Source: Sacculina carcini (taxonomy: Eukaryota > Arthropoda > Thecostraca > Sacculinidae). Taken from it: a DNA stretch of 64,000 nucleotides. Below, one piece after another: positions 31,788 through 40,250 of the stretch. A program made the position numbers and the translations under genes. Each line of letters opens with the position of its first letter. Position 1 is the stretch's first letter. The stretch is from positions 6,110,007 to 6,174,006 of the forward strand of contig OU696578.1 in assembly GCA_916048095.2 (NCBI GenBank), written 5' to 3'. Under the pieces are notes generated by a model. That model made no database searches. It saw nothing but the letters and a program-made list of their open reading frames with translations, and was not told where the DNA came from.

Positions 31788-31933
31788 GCGCGGATGGCGC
31801 TTGTGTGAGCGCGGATGGCGCTTGTGTGAGCGCAGATGGCGCATGTGTGAGCTCGGATGGAGCTTATGTGAGCTCGGATGGAGCTTGTGTGAGCGCAGAT
31901 GGTGCTTGTGTGAGCGCGGATGGCGCTTGTGTA
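31787..31933 (+). repeat. Minisatellite, 7 copies of a 21-bp unit
   Basis: Unit GCGCGGATGGCGCTTGTGTGA, with variants (GCTCGGATGGAGCTTGTGTGA, GCGCAGATGGTGCTTGTGTGA). The 21-bp period keeps reading frames open, which produces an artificial repetitive peptide. Confidence 0.95.
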
Positions 31934-31939
31934 AGGCGG

Positions 31940-33130
31940 CCTGGTATTGAGATCGATGATCCTGACTTCTTGGCAGTGTTCGATGGTTTCGAATGGTCCG
32001 TTAAGTGGAGATGGCGAAAAGGGCCTCCGTTGTTGAAGAACATGGTGACCAGTTACAGCAGCGCAAGGGACCCGCGGCTCAAACCACGGTTTGATGAAGA
32101 AGTTCGGCGCTGGATAGAACGACGATGGCTGGTACCGTGCTCAGATCGCGGCGGCGAGCACCTGCGCAGATACGGGCTCGAAACCAAACCACCTGAGTGC
32201 TTAGACGGTGGTCGTGTTCTCGGGCTGCGGCTAGGGATCGACGCTGGTGAGCTGAATTTCCGACGAGACAACGAGATGCCAACCGTCACCCACAATCTGA
32301 CGAAAAGGGAGCTTTTTTCTGTCTGTGGTCGGTTAGTCGGTCACTATCCTGATGTTGGGTAGCTCCGCGTCGCGTGCAGCTTTGTAAAAAGACTAGCCCA
32401 GGACGGTCGTTGGGAAAGCCGCGTGAACAGTCATGTGCTGCGTGTGGTGCAGGAGATTCTAGAGAAGGTGCACGCGAGCGATCCCGCCCGCGGCAAGTGG
32501 TACGTGCCGGCGACGATTACTGGCAGAGTGTGGTGCGACTCTAGCAGTTTGGCAATTGGTGTTGTTTTGGAGATCGGGAGCACAGTCGAAGACGCGTCGT
32601 GGCTACGAAAACAGACGGATGAACATCATATCAATGTGTCAGAGTTGGATGCTGTTCTGCGAGCCGTAAATTTGGCCGTCAAATGGGGGCTGGTCGAGGT
32701 GGAAGTCTGCACCGACTCGATGGCTGTGATTGACTGGATGAGGTCAGCGTTGGAGGGCGCGAGTCGTGTAAGGAGTAGCAGTGCAGCAGAGGTCCTGATA
32801 AGGCGGCGACTTCACATATTGAGAGAGTTGGTTCAGGAGCTTGGATTAAAGATGACGCCTACATTTGTGCGATCTGACCAGAAACTTGCTGACGTCCTGA
32901 CGCGAGTGCCGAAAGCATTGATGAGGTCCAAAGATGCGTGTCTGTTGACGATGCGCGAACTCCACGAGGATCATCACTTTGGCGTCGATTGGAGTTTAGC
33001 GTTGGCGAGGATGGTAAACTCTGACGTTTCAAGAGGAGACGTCGAGGAATGCGTGAGAACATGTCGGGTATGTCAAAGTATTGATCCCAATCCTTCCCGA
33101 CATGAGCCCGGCACTCTGGACGTCAATTGA
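31940..33130 (+). pseudogene. pol: Gypsy-like pol: RT ends, connection and RNase H (RT core deleted)
   Basis: 31940-32360: GFEWSVKWRWRKGPPLL, then KPRFDEEVRRWIERRWLVPC, is the region just before and into the RT N-terminus. It jumps directly to LRRYGLETKPPECLDGGRVL and LTKRELFSVCGRLVGHYPDVG, the RT thumb/connection. The palm with the catalytic YxDD is missing. After a stop at 32360 the frame continues at 32423-33130 with an RNase H-like domain (TGRVWCDSSSLAIGVVLE, INVSELDAVLRAVNLAVKWG, VEVCTDSMAVIDWM) and the integrase zinc-binding region (ECVRTCRVCQSIDP). It is non-functional because of the RT deletion and stops. Confidence 0.8.
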
Positions 33131-33778
33131 AATTGGAGCAGGCTGGCAGTCGACACAACGCACTACGGCGGCCGGTGCTACTTGACCATGATCGACTCCG
33201 GGCCTTGCCGTTTCGCAATTCGGATGCAAGTGCGCTCAGAAAACGTCAAAGACGTTATTGGCGTACTCCGCAGTGTCTTCCTGGAGTGTGGACCCGTGGC
33301 GGAGCTACTGATTGATAACAGCACGACGTTTCGGTCGGAGGCGGTGAAGGTCTTTTGCGACAGCTGGCAGGTCAGGCGGCGTTACCGCGCCGCTTATCGG
33401 CCGTCTGGAAACGGCATTATCGAGCGACATCACCGCACAATCAAGCGAATGGCCGAGCGTTGTCGCATGTCTCCGCTGAGCGCGTTGTTGTGGTACAACC
33501 TGGCACCGAGGCATGGAAATGACCGGCGCTCGGCCCCAGCATGCGGAGTTCACGCCTATTGTTGGCGGCATCCGGCAGCACCGGTCGCCGAGAAGGAATC
33601 CGATACCACCGAGTGGCATGTTGGTGAAGATGTGTGGGTTAAACCACCGGCCGCTCGATGTACCACGACGTGGACTCGGGGGACAGTAACAGGGATCAAT
33701 GCAGCCGACAATATTGACGTTGACGTTACATGTCATTCCTACAAACTGCTGTATTTTACGTTGTCAACATTTCGCTAA
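33131..33778 (+). pseudogene. pol: Gypsy-like integrase core
   Basis: After a stop at 33128 the integrase core follows: LAVDTTHYGGRCYLTMID (first Asp), VAELLIDNSTTFRSEAVKVF (second Asp) and PSGNGIIERHHRTIKRMAER (catalytic Glu). The order and spacing fit a D,D-35-E core. The C-terminal part (VWVKPPAARCTTTWTRGTVTGI) resembles the usual GDxVWVK...RGxVTGI block. The core residues are intact, but the preceding stop uncouples it from RT and RNase H. Confidence 0.82.
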
Positions 33779-33925
33779 ATTGGTTTATGCAATGACTCTA
33801 TCTACACCGCAGTAGTAGGCCGGGGTACTTTGTGATATTTGCGCAGAATGGGGGAAGAGAGGGGGGAGGGGGTGTGTGGTTTGCACGCTTTAGGCCCCGC
33901 CCCCTTATGACGTCATTTTTGCACA
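33779..33925. other. Short non-coding stretch with G- and C-runs
   Basis: Contains GGGGAAGAGAGGGGGGAGGGGG (about 33850-33871, purine-rich, possibly a polypurine tract of the preceding element), a CCCCGCCCCC run and TGACGTCA. Confidence 0.4.
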
Positions 33926-33929
33926 CTCA

Positions 33930-34065
33930 GATGGCGCCCTCTATACCTAACCAGTGGCGCCCTCTCTACTCGACAAGTGGCGCCCTCTATACCTAACCAG
34001 TGACGCGCTCTATACTTGCTTGACCAGTGACGCCGCCTATACCTGACCTCATCGGAAGTGGTGCC
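33930..34065 (+). repeat. Minisatellite, ~23-bp unit (GTGGCGCCCTCTATACCTAACCA)
   Basis: About five degenerate copies of a GTGRCGCCCTCTATACCTRACCA unit, decaying into 34080. Confidence 0.8.
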
Positions 34066-34254
34066 ATCTATGGTGAGCGTTGATACCTGTGAACGCAGCA
34101 GCGACATCTATACATATTTGAATCAATGTATTTATTTATTAATTCATGTATTCATATATTTATTTATTTTATTGATTTGATTTTATTTATTTAATTCATC
34201 TTATTTATTTCGATTATTTGTGTGTAGAGTGTAGTGTTGAGTGAGTGTAGGAAG

Positions 34255-34330
34255 TTTTTACCTGGCTGGGATTCGAACCGAGGTACTCGGGGTTCGAGCA
34301 GTCTTACGCAGTTCGGCCATTGTAGAGGTT
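34255..34330 (-). other. tRNA-like core (possible SINE)
   Basis: On the minus strand an A-box-like TGGCCGAACTGCGTAAG (34319-34303) precedes a B box GGTTCGAATCC (34279-34269). The T-stem CTCGG/CCCAG pairs at four of five positions. The rest of the cloverleaf is poor, so a tRNA pseudogene or tRNA-derived SINE head is more likely than a working tRNA. Confidence 0.5.
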
Positions 34331-34384
34331 CAAGAGAGATGGTTTATATTTGGTATATATAGTGCGCAAGCACGAGTGTACAAC

Positions 34385-34695
34385 TATTTTATAGAATTGT
34401 GAGACACTTGTGGCGCACATGATACAATTGTGGTACACGTATTAGGTATATTAATGTTTATTATATTTGGTTATGTTAATTAATTTAGAGTTGTGAGACA
34501 AATGCGGCGCACATGATACAGTTGTGGCGCGCGTATTGGATATATTAATGTTTATTAAATTATTTTGAGAATTAAATTAATTTATAGAGTTTTGAGACAC
34601 TTGTGGCGCACATGATACAATTGTGGAGCACATATTTGGTATATTAATTTTTATTATATTTGGTTATGATAATTAGTTGTGTTAAAACGAGTTGA
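34385..34695 (+). repeat. Tandem repeat, ~97-bp unit, three copies
   Basis: The phrase GAGACACTTGTGGCGCACAT (variants) begins at about 34399, 34495 and 34594, each followed by GATACAATTGTGG, GTATATTAAT and TTTATTATATTTGG. AT-rich, no coding content. Confidence 0.85.
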
Positions 34696-34744
34696 TTTAA
34701 AAATTAAATGAAATTTATTTATTTGTTTGTTTAAACGGGTCAGT

Positions 34745-35160
34745 CAGTCGGGGAATGTTGTATACACTGCGCATGCGCAGGCGTCAGCGCGGTATCATGA
34801 TGTGTGTATTGCATCAGCCAAGGTGACATTGAGATGGCGTCAGGCTGTCGGGGAATGTGTTTGATGTACTGCGCAGTTGATGACGTTGTATGATAAGAGT
34901 GCATGCAGCTGCATGTACATTTACGTTGTGATGGAATGCAGTGCTGAGTCAGCACTGCTGATGTCAGCACGTTATCATGGTGTGTGCATTGCACCGAGGT
35001 CATGGGTACTTTGTAGAGTTGCAGAGTTGCTAAGAAAAGCAGAGTTGCTATCACGTGCGTGGTGCGTGATTGTGCATCATCCAAGGTGACCTTGAGATGG
35101 CGCCAGGCTGACGGGGAACGTTTCTGTCTTTGCTTTGAGTATAAATATTTCAAAACTGTT
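34745..35160 (+). promoter_or_regulatory. Internally repeated GC-richer block ending in a TATA-like box
   Basis: The phrase CCAAGGTGACMTTGAGATGG occurs at about 34818 and 35080, each followed by CGYCAGGCTGWCGGGGAA. A third CGGGGAATG lies at 34749. GAGTATAAATATTTC at about 35137-35151 is a TATA-like box. It could be the end (TIR or LTR) of a mobile element next to the Maverick-type genes. No partner copy was found in the window. Confidence 0.4.
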
Positions 35161-35164
35161 TGTT

Positions 35165-35538
35165 TCAAACCATTTCGTTGTATTCATGATCAAATACAGT
35201 GAAATACAAGGTCAAAAGATCATACATGATCAAGACTCGTAAACTATTTGGAACTTCGACATACATGTTTTGAGCATCGTCATAGCATTCGGTGAATGAA
35301 TGGTATCCGTGCGTTGGCACATGCACTGCACACTCATTGTCAAATTTTGCGAAAAAGTATACTTTATCGCTGTCGGCGTCAGGGTTACCGAGCTCGTATT
35401 CGTGCAGAGCAGTTTCGGCTGCCCTTTCCATGCGTTCGAGTAAATGTCTTCTGCATTGATTGTAGGCGTGTTCACGGGTTCAACATTGTCAGAGTTGTAC
35501 CCTTTGTCGTCCGACGACGATCCCAATTCCAATTCCAT
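35165..35538 (-). pseudogene. Maverick-block unknown protein (acidic), frameshifted
   Basis: On the minus strand it starts MELELGSSSDDKGYNSDNVE (35538) and continues to INAEDIYSNAWKG. There a frame change near 35430 leads to ERAAETALHEYELGNPDADS, DKVYFFAKFDNECAVHVPTH and a C-terminus LTLYFTVFDHEYNEMV ending at 35165. It is acidic, about 120 residues if read across the shift. I do not recognise the family. Its position beside capsid- and protease-type genes suggests a small Maverick/Polinton protein. Confidence 0.45.
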
Positions 35539-35547
35539 GTTTGGGTG

Positions 35548-35922
35548 TTAGCGGGCGCGACGCGGAGCGGCGCAGCGAGAGCACACGTGTTTACTGATCT
35601 GTCGGTCAATCTTCAAAATGTAAATGACGTCTGCAGTTTCGTAGATAATTTCGAGATCGGCAGTCCATGTATCTGGAACGGACACACCGTCCTTGAGTGC
35701 TGTAGATAGACACTGTTTGAACGAGGTGAATTCCTGGGTCGATTCAGCGAGAATTTGCAGATTGTTTTGCTGACCGCCAATATATCGATAATTATAGTTG
35801 GGAATTTGTGTGGATAGAGATACGCACGACATGTGCACGTCCGTCATCACCCAAGGTTGGGGAGCAACTAGGGAAAAATTGTGACATGTGGTACTATATA
35901 TTCTACAAATTCTAATGCGCAG
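35548..35922 (-). CDS. Small Maverick-block protein of unknown function, paralogue 1 (MSCVS...)
   Basis: The likely start is the internal Met at about 35832 (MSCVSLSTQIPNYNYRY), because the paralogue at 39723 starts in the same way. Shared features are IPNYNYxYxGG, a Gln/Glu-containing helix, EFTSFKQCLSTALKDG, SVPDTWTADLEIIYE and a variable tail. The two proteins are about 50% identical over 65 residues. Function is unknown, but conservation of the domain in two copies shows it is a real gene. This copy has a long basic tail (KIDRQISKHVCSRCAAPRRAR). Confidence 0.6.
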   Translation of the reverse strand: MRIRICRIYSTTCHNFSLVAPQPWVMTDVHMSCVSLSTQIPNYNYRYIGGQQNNLQILAESTQEFTSFKQCLSTALKDGVSVPDTWTADLEIIYETADVIYILKIDRQISKHVCSRCAAPRRAR

Positions 35923-36225
35923 TTGGCAAACAGCCAAGTCTGAGCAAGTTTTATTGCGCAGTTAGCATACAGACATACAGCCAAGTATGCAAGTGCTATT
36001 GCGCAGTTAACATACAGACATACAACCAAGTATGCAAGTGCTATTGCGCAGTTAACATACAGACATACAGTCAAGTATGCAAGTCTAAAAAAGTTCTATT
36101 GCGCAGTTAGCATACAGACATACAGCCAAGTATGCAAGTCTAAACAAGGTCTATTGCGCAGTTAACATACAGACATACAGCCAAGTATGCAAGTCTAAAA
36201 AAGTTCTATTGCGCAGTAAGCATAT
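35905..36225 (+). repeat. Tandem array in a divergent intergenic region (45/55-bp units)
   Basis: The anchor ATTGCGCAGT occurs at 35953, 35998, 36043, 36098, 36153 and 36208, giving spacings of 45, 45, 55, 55 and 55. Each unit reads TAACATACAGACATACAG, CCAAGTATGCAAG, with an added TCTAAAAAAGT in the longer form. A degenerate first unit starts at about 35918. The array separates a minus-strand gene (35548-35922) from a plus-strand gene (36318 onward), so it is a candidate bidirectional promoter or replication-associated region. Confidence 0.9.
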
Positions 36226-36239
36226 AACTAGCGCTTAGC

Positions 36240-36300
36240 GACGGCAGTCAGTTGAACGAGAGCTGTGGTTGTGAGCTGACGTGTACGCCTCGCTGCTTGT
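36240..36300 (+). promoter_or_regulatory. Possible arthropod initiator (TCAGTT) upstream of 36318 gene
   Basis: GGCAGTCAGTTGAACGAG (about 36242-36259) contains TCAGT, the arthropod Inr core, about 70 bases before the ATG at 36318. This is motif-level evidence only. Confidence 0.3.
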
Positions 36301-36317
36301 GAAATTTTCGTCTCAAC

Positions 36318-36994
36318 ATGTCTCAAGACCTCATGTCGCAAATCCCAAGTTTCAACATGGCATGTGTTAGTATGCCTCAACCGGATCAAGTCGAAACGAC
36401 CGAGAGGATTCTACCGCTGAAGCAGCACGGTGTGAGTTTTGTCACAAATTATCCTACAATATGCGGCAAGCCACTAGCGCAACGGATTTGGATAATCTTT
36501 GCGGAGACCAAAGAACCGGTGAACAACGGTGTATTCAGAAAACTGGCCACGAAAAGCTCATGTCCTTTGAACAGTAATTTGACCCGTATTGGAACATTCG
36601 CACGGCGCGAGTGAAAATATTCAAAAAGAAAAGTCGGCTACAAATGGTTTTGGATACTGTCATGAGTCGGGCAATGCGAACCGTGCTGTTGGATACTATA
36701 TTCAATAGCATGGATATGAATATCGACTACGTTGCGCTAACATGCGCAGACGAAACTCAAGTGTTTCAGCCGCCCAACGAAACAAGCAACTCCATGCGCT
36801 GGGCCAAACGAATTACGCTCAGCTACCACATTGACCGCAATAAATATCTGAAGGAGACACGTCGCTACGAGCCGTTCAATGGCGAGAATTTGAACAAGTG
36901 CTGGCCGTTGAGGCATCGGGAACCCCGAGACGCAAGAAGAGAAAAGTTTGTTGATTTCATGTTTTACATCGTTTGGATTTATTCGGATGTTTAA
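36318..36994 (+). pseudogene. Maverick-block unknown protein, one frame break
   Basis: Starts MSQDLMSQIPSFNMACVSMP at 36318 and has a stop at 36612. The neighbouring frame continues without loss from VKIFKKKSRLQMVLDTVMSR to NMNIDYVALTCADETQVFQP, the ITLSYHIDRNKYL segment and the end at 36994. The two parts probably form one protein of about 225 residues, separated by a frameshift near 36600. I do not recognise a family. The start lies downstream of the tandem array and the gene ends convergently with the minus-strand genes at 37085, so it fits a Maverick/Polinton gene block. Function unknown. Confidence 0.5.
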
Positions 36995-37082
36995 CCCGGC
37001 AACAAATATACATTTGAATTTACCATGTTTGTTTTATTTTGACGCGTATAATAAGAAATCACTTGTTGAAACTGTCAATTTA

Positions 37083-38157
37083 TTAAAACGGCAACATGCG
37101 AGGCACAGGCTTATACATGGCATAGACGATTTTTCCAAAGTATTGACATCTAACAAGAGCACAGTTGGTGGGGAACGTGTGGTCATATGGGCATGGCGTA
37201 ACGCAGAGGTTCCAAAACTTTACCATGCTAAGGACCCCCCAGATATTCAAGTCCCATCCGAGGACCCCCAGCCAATCAGAAGTTACTATTACCATACCAA
37301 GGTACCCATTATATGATTACAATGCAGTAAATTTACTATTTGCATATTCCTACACGAAGAAACATAACACGAAGAAAATAAACATTTGAAATACTTTCAA
37401 TATTTTTTATCGTTTTAAATTCAATAAAAAGTAAAATTGGTGGAAACAGCCACAATAGATAGATAATTACAGCATGAACTGTCACACAGATAACAAAAAA
37501 AACGAAATACCTTCATAAAATAAGTCCAGAATTAAGCACAAAAGCTATCAAACATATCTTGTTCAGTGGGTTGGATTAGCTTGATGGCTCCTACACAGTT
37601 GATAAATGCGGCGTTTGATGTCACCAAAGTGAAAGAAAACGGGTACCTTCTATCTTCTCTCCTAAGGTTGACGGGAGAAGTAGCGGACCCCCTAGGACCT
37701 TCTCAGGGACCCCCAGGGGTCCGGGGACCCCAGTTTGGGAACCTCTGGCGTAAGGTATGTGATTGGGGTGGTTCGAACACTTGAGGCGAATTCCGGTGGT
37801 AGGACATCTTCCAAGTTTTCAATGTTGAGGGTGAGAAGTTGGGATAGGCGGTGAGCTTTGTCCAAGCCCTTGGCGTAAATCCGATCAGTAGCAAAAGCTC
37901 TGGATGAGACGAGTGGCGATCCGCAGCTTGCGCTCGTACTTTGTTGTGCTGTAGGGGTTGTAATAGAAATCCAGTCCGTGTGGCGTGGCGGTCAAATACG
38001 TGAAATGTCTGCGCCGTTCAGGGTTGGCAACCTGCCGTGGTGCGGGCAGTATTGTGTGTCACATGTACCCGGACATCATGTCGTATATGGCCAGCTCCTT
38101 GACGATGAGTTGTGATTCCTTATATTGAAACCCTTTGCAGTCGATAAGGATAACCAT
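37083..38157 (-). pseudogene. Maverick-block unknown protein with two stops, split by a hAT element
   Basis: On the minus strand it begins at ATG 38157 (MVILIDCKGFQYKESQLIVK, ELAIYDMMSG), meets a TGA at 38061, and continues in the same frame with RRHFTYLTATPHGLDFYYNP and RKLRIATRLIQSFCY, then a stop near 37895. A shifted frame gives GLDKAHRLSQLLTLNIENLE, DVLPPEFASS and TPITYLTP up to 37748. After the 544-bp hAT insertion (37204-37747) it resumes TPCPYDHTFPTNCALVRCQY and ends VPRMLPF at 37083. A 'CP..H.....CAL.RC' pattern marks the C-terminus. I recall hypothetical arthropod proteins with a similar layout but cannot name a function. The start overlaps the end of the protease gene in another frame. 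Confidence 0.5.
37204..37747. mobile_element. Non-autonomous hAT element with 8-bp target-site duplication
   Basis: Left end CAGAGGTTCCAAAACTTT...GGACCCCCC, right end (plus strand) GGGGACCCCAGTTTGGGAAC followed by CTCTG: inverted termini of the form CAGAGGTTCCCAAACTxxGG, typical of hAT elements. Flanks are GCGTAACG (37196-37203) and GCGTAAGG (37748-37755), a 7-of-8 matching 8-bp duplication as expected for hAT. 544 bp, no coding capacity. It splits a Maverick-block gene, so it arrived later. Confidence 0.88.
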
Positions 38158-38592
38158 ACCGTCTCCACAAGTCGATTGTTGACGTGCAATTTGTCAGTGA
38201 AGCACGCGACAAAATCTTGCAGATTCCAGCCGGCGTCAAACAATGACACAGATAGAGCACAGTAAAGTCCGCACACGTCAGTCTCAACAGCTTGAATGAT
38301 GCGTGTGCTTACAACACAACATTTATAACCTCCATGCTTGTTTATAAATTCGGTAAACGAAGGATGCCAAATGGGGGGGGGGGGTGCCAGATGAATCAAA
38401 GAACTGAAGATTTTCACCATCCCACGCAAATACCACCCAATGAAGACCGGGTTGCCAGCGAGGTTTTACATTGACAACAATAGACATGCGTTGGTTGGGC
38501 GAAAACGTAAAATTTCGCAATCGATCCGAGGCCCACACACCGCAAAATATGGGCAAAACACTCAGCAATTGTTCTAGCTCGACAGCGTTCAT
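38076..38592 (-). pseudogene. Adenain-like cysteine protease of a Maverick/Polinton element
   Basis: Capsid maturation protease of the adenovirus protease fold (C5/adenain-like), a hallmark Maverick/Polinton gene. The minus-strand start is MNAVELEQLLSVLPIFCGVW (38592). Catalytic landmarks in order are GLHWVVFAWDG (His), NLQFFDSSG (acidic), RIIQAVETDVCGLYCALSV (oxyanion Gln and nucleophile Cys). A run of 12 G at 38373-38384 lies at the frame change between the N-terminal and C-terminal halves (38592-38323 and 38429-38076). That is either a real slippage frameshift or a homopolymer sequencing error. All catalytic residues are present, so apart from the homopolymer this copy looks well preserved. 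Confidence 0.8.
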
Positions 38593-38735
38593 ACTTGAAA
38601 GTCGGTAGTCACACGCCCCGTGCTGTCGATTTATATTTCGCTTTCAAACGTGGCGTAGATCAGGACATTGACAGTTTCCGGCAATGCCGAAGCAAATGTT
38701 AATTCACAACGCACGTTTCCAATTTTTTTGGGATA

Positions 38736-39353
38736 TTAATGATCGCCGCCACATCGGTCGGGAGTCAAATCAACAATGAAGAGTGTATAACCGGCACCGT
38801 AGTCGGCGTGTGTTATATCTAAACCTTGATTCTCCGTATCCAGTCCGGTGCCGTCGTACAAGGACAGGTAGGATCGCATGTAGAGTCCCTTGTCGAAATT
38901 GGGCTTATACGCTTGCGTGGGGAACGGTTCACCGTTGACAAAAAATTGGACACTATTTAGTTGGTAGTGTTGAAAGTTCCATGGATTTTTATCAATGGCA
39001 CCGTGGTAGGCTTCTGTGCTGACAATACCCAACAACAACTGACGCGGCACTTGGGAGGTGAAAATATTGTTTAGAGTTCCACCCATGTTGCCCTTTGGCA
39101 GAGTGTAGGATTTCATGAGAGCGCGAGGTATAGGGTATCTGGCCGGAATTTTGCTCAAGTGTTTATGAACGTTTACCCACACAGAGTCTTGTGGTGTGAT
39201 TTTATCCACGTGCAAGCACGGTTCGTCAATCTCTATACGGTAATTGTCAGCGTCGCTCAGCAGAGCAAACTTGTCGGAATTGCGTACCAGTTTGATTTTC
39301 TCGGACACGGTGCTTGGCAGTATACGGCATTGGTGGTTGGTGTCCAGTTGCAG
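38736..39353 (-). pseudogene. Maverick/Polinton major capsid protein, central to C-terminal part
   Basis: The minus-strand frame starts abruptly at about 39353 with LQLDTNHQCRILP and runs to a natural stop at 38736. Conserved capsid landmarks are SEKIKLVRNSDKFALL, YPIPRALMKSYTLPKGNMGG, NIFTSQVPRQLLLGIVSTEA, KNPWNFQHYQLNSVQFFVNG, YMRSYLSLYDGTG and YGAGYTLFIVDLTPD. It is the same family as the N-terminal piece at 31119-31787, where LQLDTNHQCRILP also occurs. The N-terminal half is missing here, cut at 39353. It lies directly upstream of the protease gene on the same strand, the usual neighbourhood for such capsid genes. Confidence 0.8.
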
Positions 39354-39690
39354 CGAAATACAGAAATATTTTTTCTTTTCGAACTCTCTTTATCTCTGAA
39401 TCTTTTAGGCGCTTCCGGTACATGGGGCCATCTTAGGGTGGTAATGGTGTTTGCACTCTTCCCATGCTGCTGGATTTGCCTGTACATAATAATAATATTA
39501 ATAAAATAGGTCGTATCAACGTTTGTATTCACCTGACTCATGCTGACAATTCCCGATAAAGCTAAACCACATCACCCTCAAGCGTCTCGAGCTCAACTGC
39601 GTATCACGGCTGACACTAGTTGCACTCCTTATCGGAGCATGCGTCATAATTATCGCCAACATCACTCCGTGTTTGATAATTTCGCTCTTA
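39354..39690. other. Unassigned stretch beyond the capsid breakpoint
   Basis: No recognised coding sequence. It contains AATAATAATATTAATAAAATAGG (about 39487-39509), which could be a polyA-like tail or AT-rich filler. It separates the truncated capsid gene from the next small gene. Confidence 0.35.
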
Positions 39691-39722
39691 CAGTCAATGT
39701 TTATCTTTCTTTGTATAAACAC

Positions 39723-39942
39723 CATGAGCTGTGTTTCTCCTGCTACACTAGTGCCCAATTATAGCTATGGCTATGCTGGTGGTAGTACGTCAGATATCAA
39801 ACAAATCATCAGCGAATCGTATAAGGAGTACACATCGTTTGACGTGTGTCTTTCGGACGCTCTACAAGATGGTGATTCTGTGCCTGATACATGGTCGGCT
39901 GAATTGGAAATTCTGTATGTAGAGTCCGCGTACGACCGATAG
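39723..39942 (+). CDS. Small Maverick-block protein of unknown function, paralogue 2 (MSCVS...)
   Basis: The start is set at the ATG of MSCVSPATLVPNYSYGYAGG by comparison with the copy near 35832. Continues EYTSFDVCLSDALQDGDSVP, DTWSAELEILYVESAYDR, stop. About 72 residues, intact. Conserved features shared with 35548-35922 are PNYxYxYxGG, TSF-x2-CLS-x-ALxDG and SVPDTWxAxLEI(I/L)Y. Function unknown. It probably belongs to a second Maverick copy, oriented opposite to paralogue 1. Confidence 0.6.
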
Positions 39943-39944
39943 CA

Positions 39945-40208
39945 AACAACTAATGAAACTCAATATAATAATCACTCTCGGAACAACCATACAATACAAC
40001 CATACAAGACGACCGACCAAACCTAAGTGACCTAAATCAAGTTAACTACCTGACTCCACAAATACTTACCACTATGCCCCGGGCAACGAACAATACCAAC
40101 AATGAAACAACAATCGCGAGTATGCTTCGCAGCCGCGCAAGGCTGCCAATGGTTTCATTTACGCATTTGGTGAAAACCACAGGACACTACATATCCCCGC
40201 CCTTTAAA
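39945..40208 (-). mobile_element. Gypsy-like element E, 3' LTR and polypurine tract
   Basis: In minus orientation, TTTAAAGGGCGGGGA (40208-40194) is a strong polypurine tract just after the end of the integrase frame, followed by an LTR-like start TGTAGTGTCCTG at 40191. The LTR's outer edge is placed near 39945-39955 because the Maverick gene ends at 39942. It cannot be checked, as the 5' LTR is missing. Confidence 0.6.
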
Positions 40209-40250
40209 ATGAAACTACGGTTACAGCGACAATTGAATCATCGGCAAAGT

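Noticed and set aside
31790-31950. Repetitive peptide (CERGWRL-type repeats) as a protein domain
   Set aside because: It is the translation of a 21-bp minisatellite whose length is a multiple of three. Two frames read through equally well.
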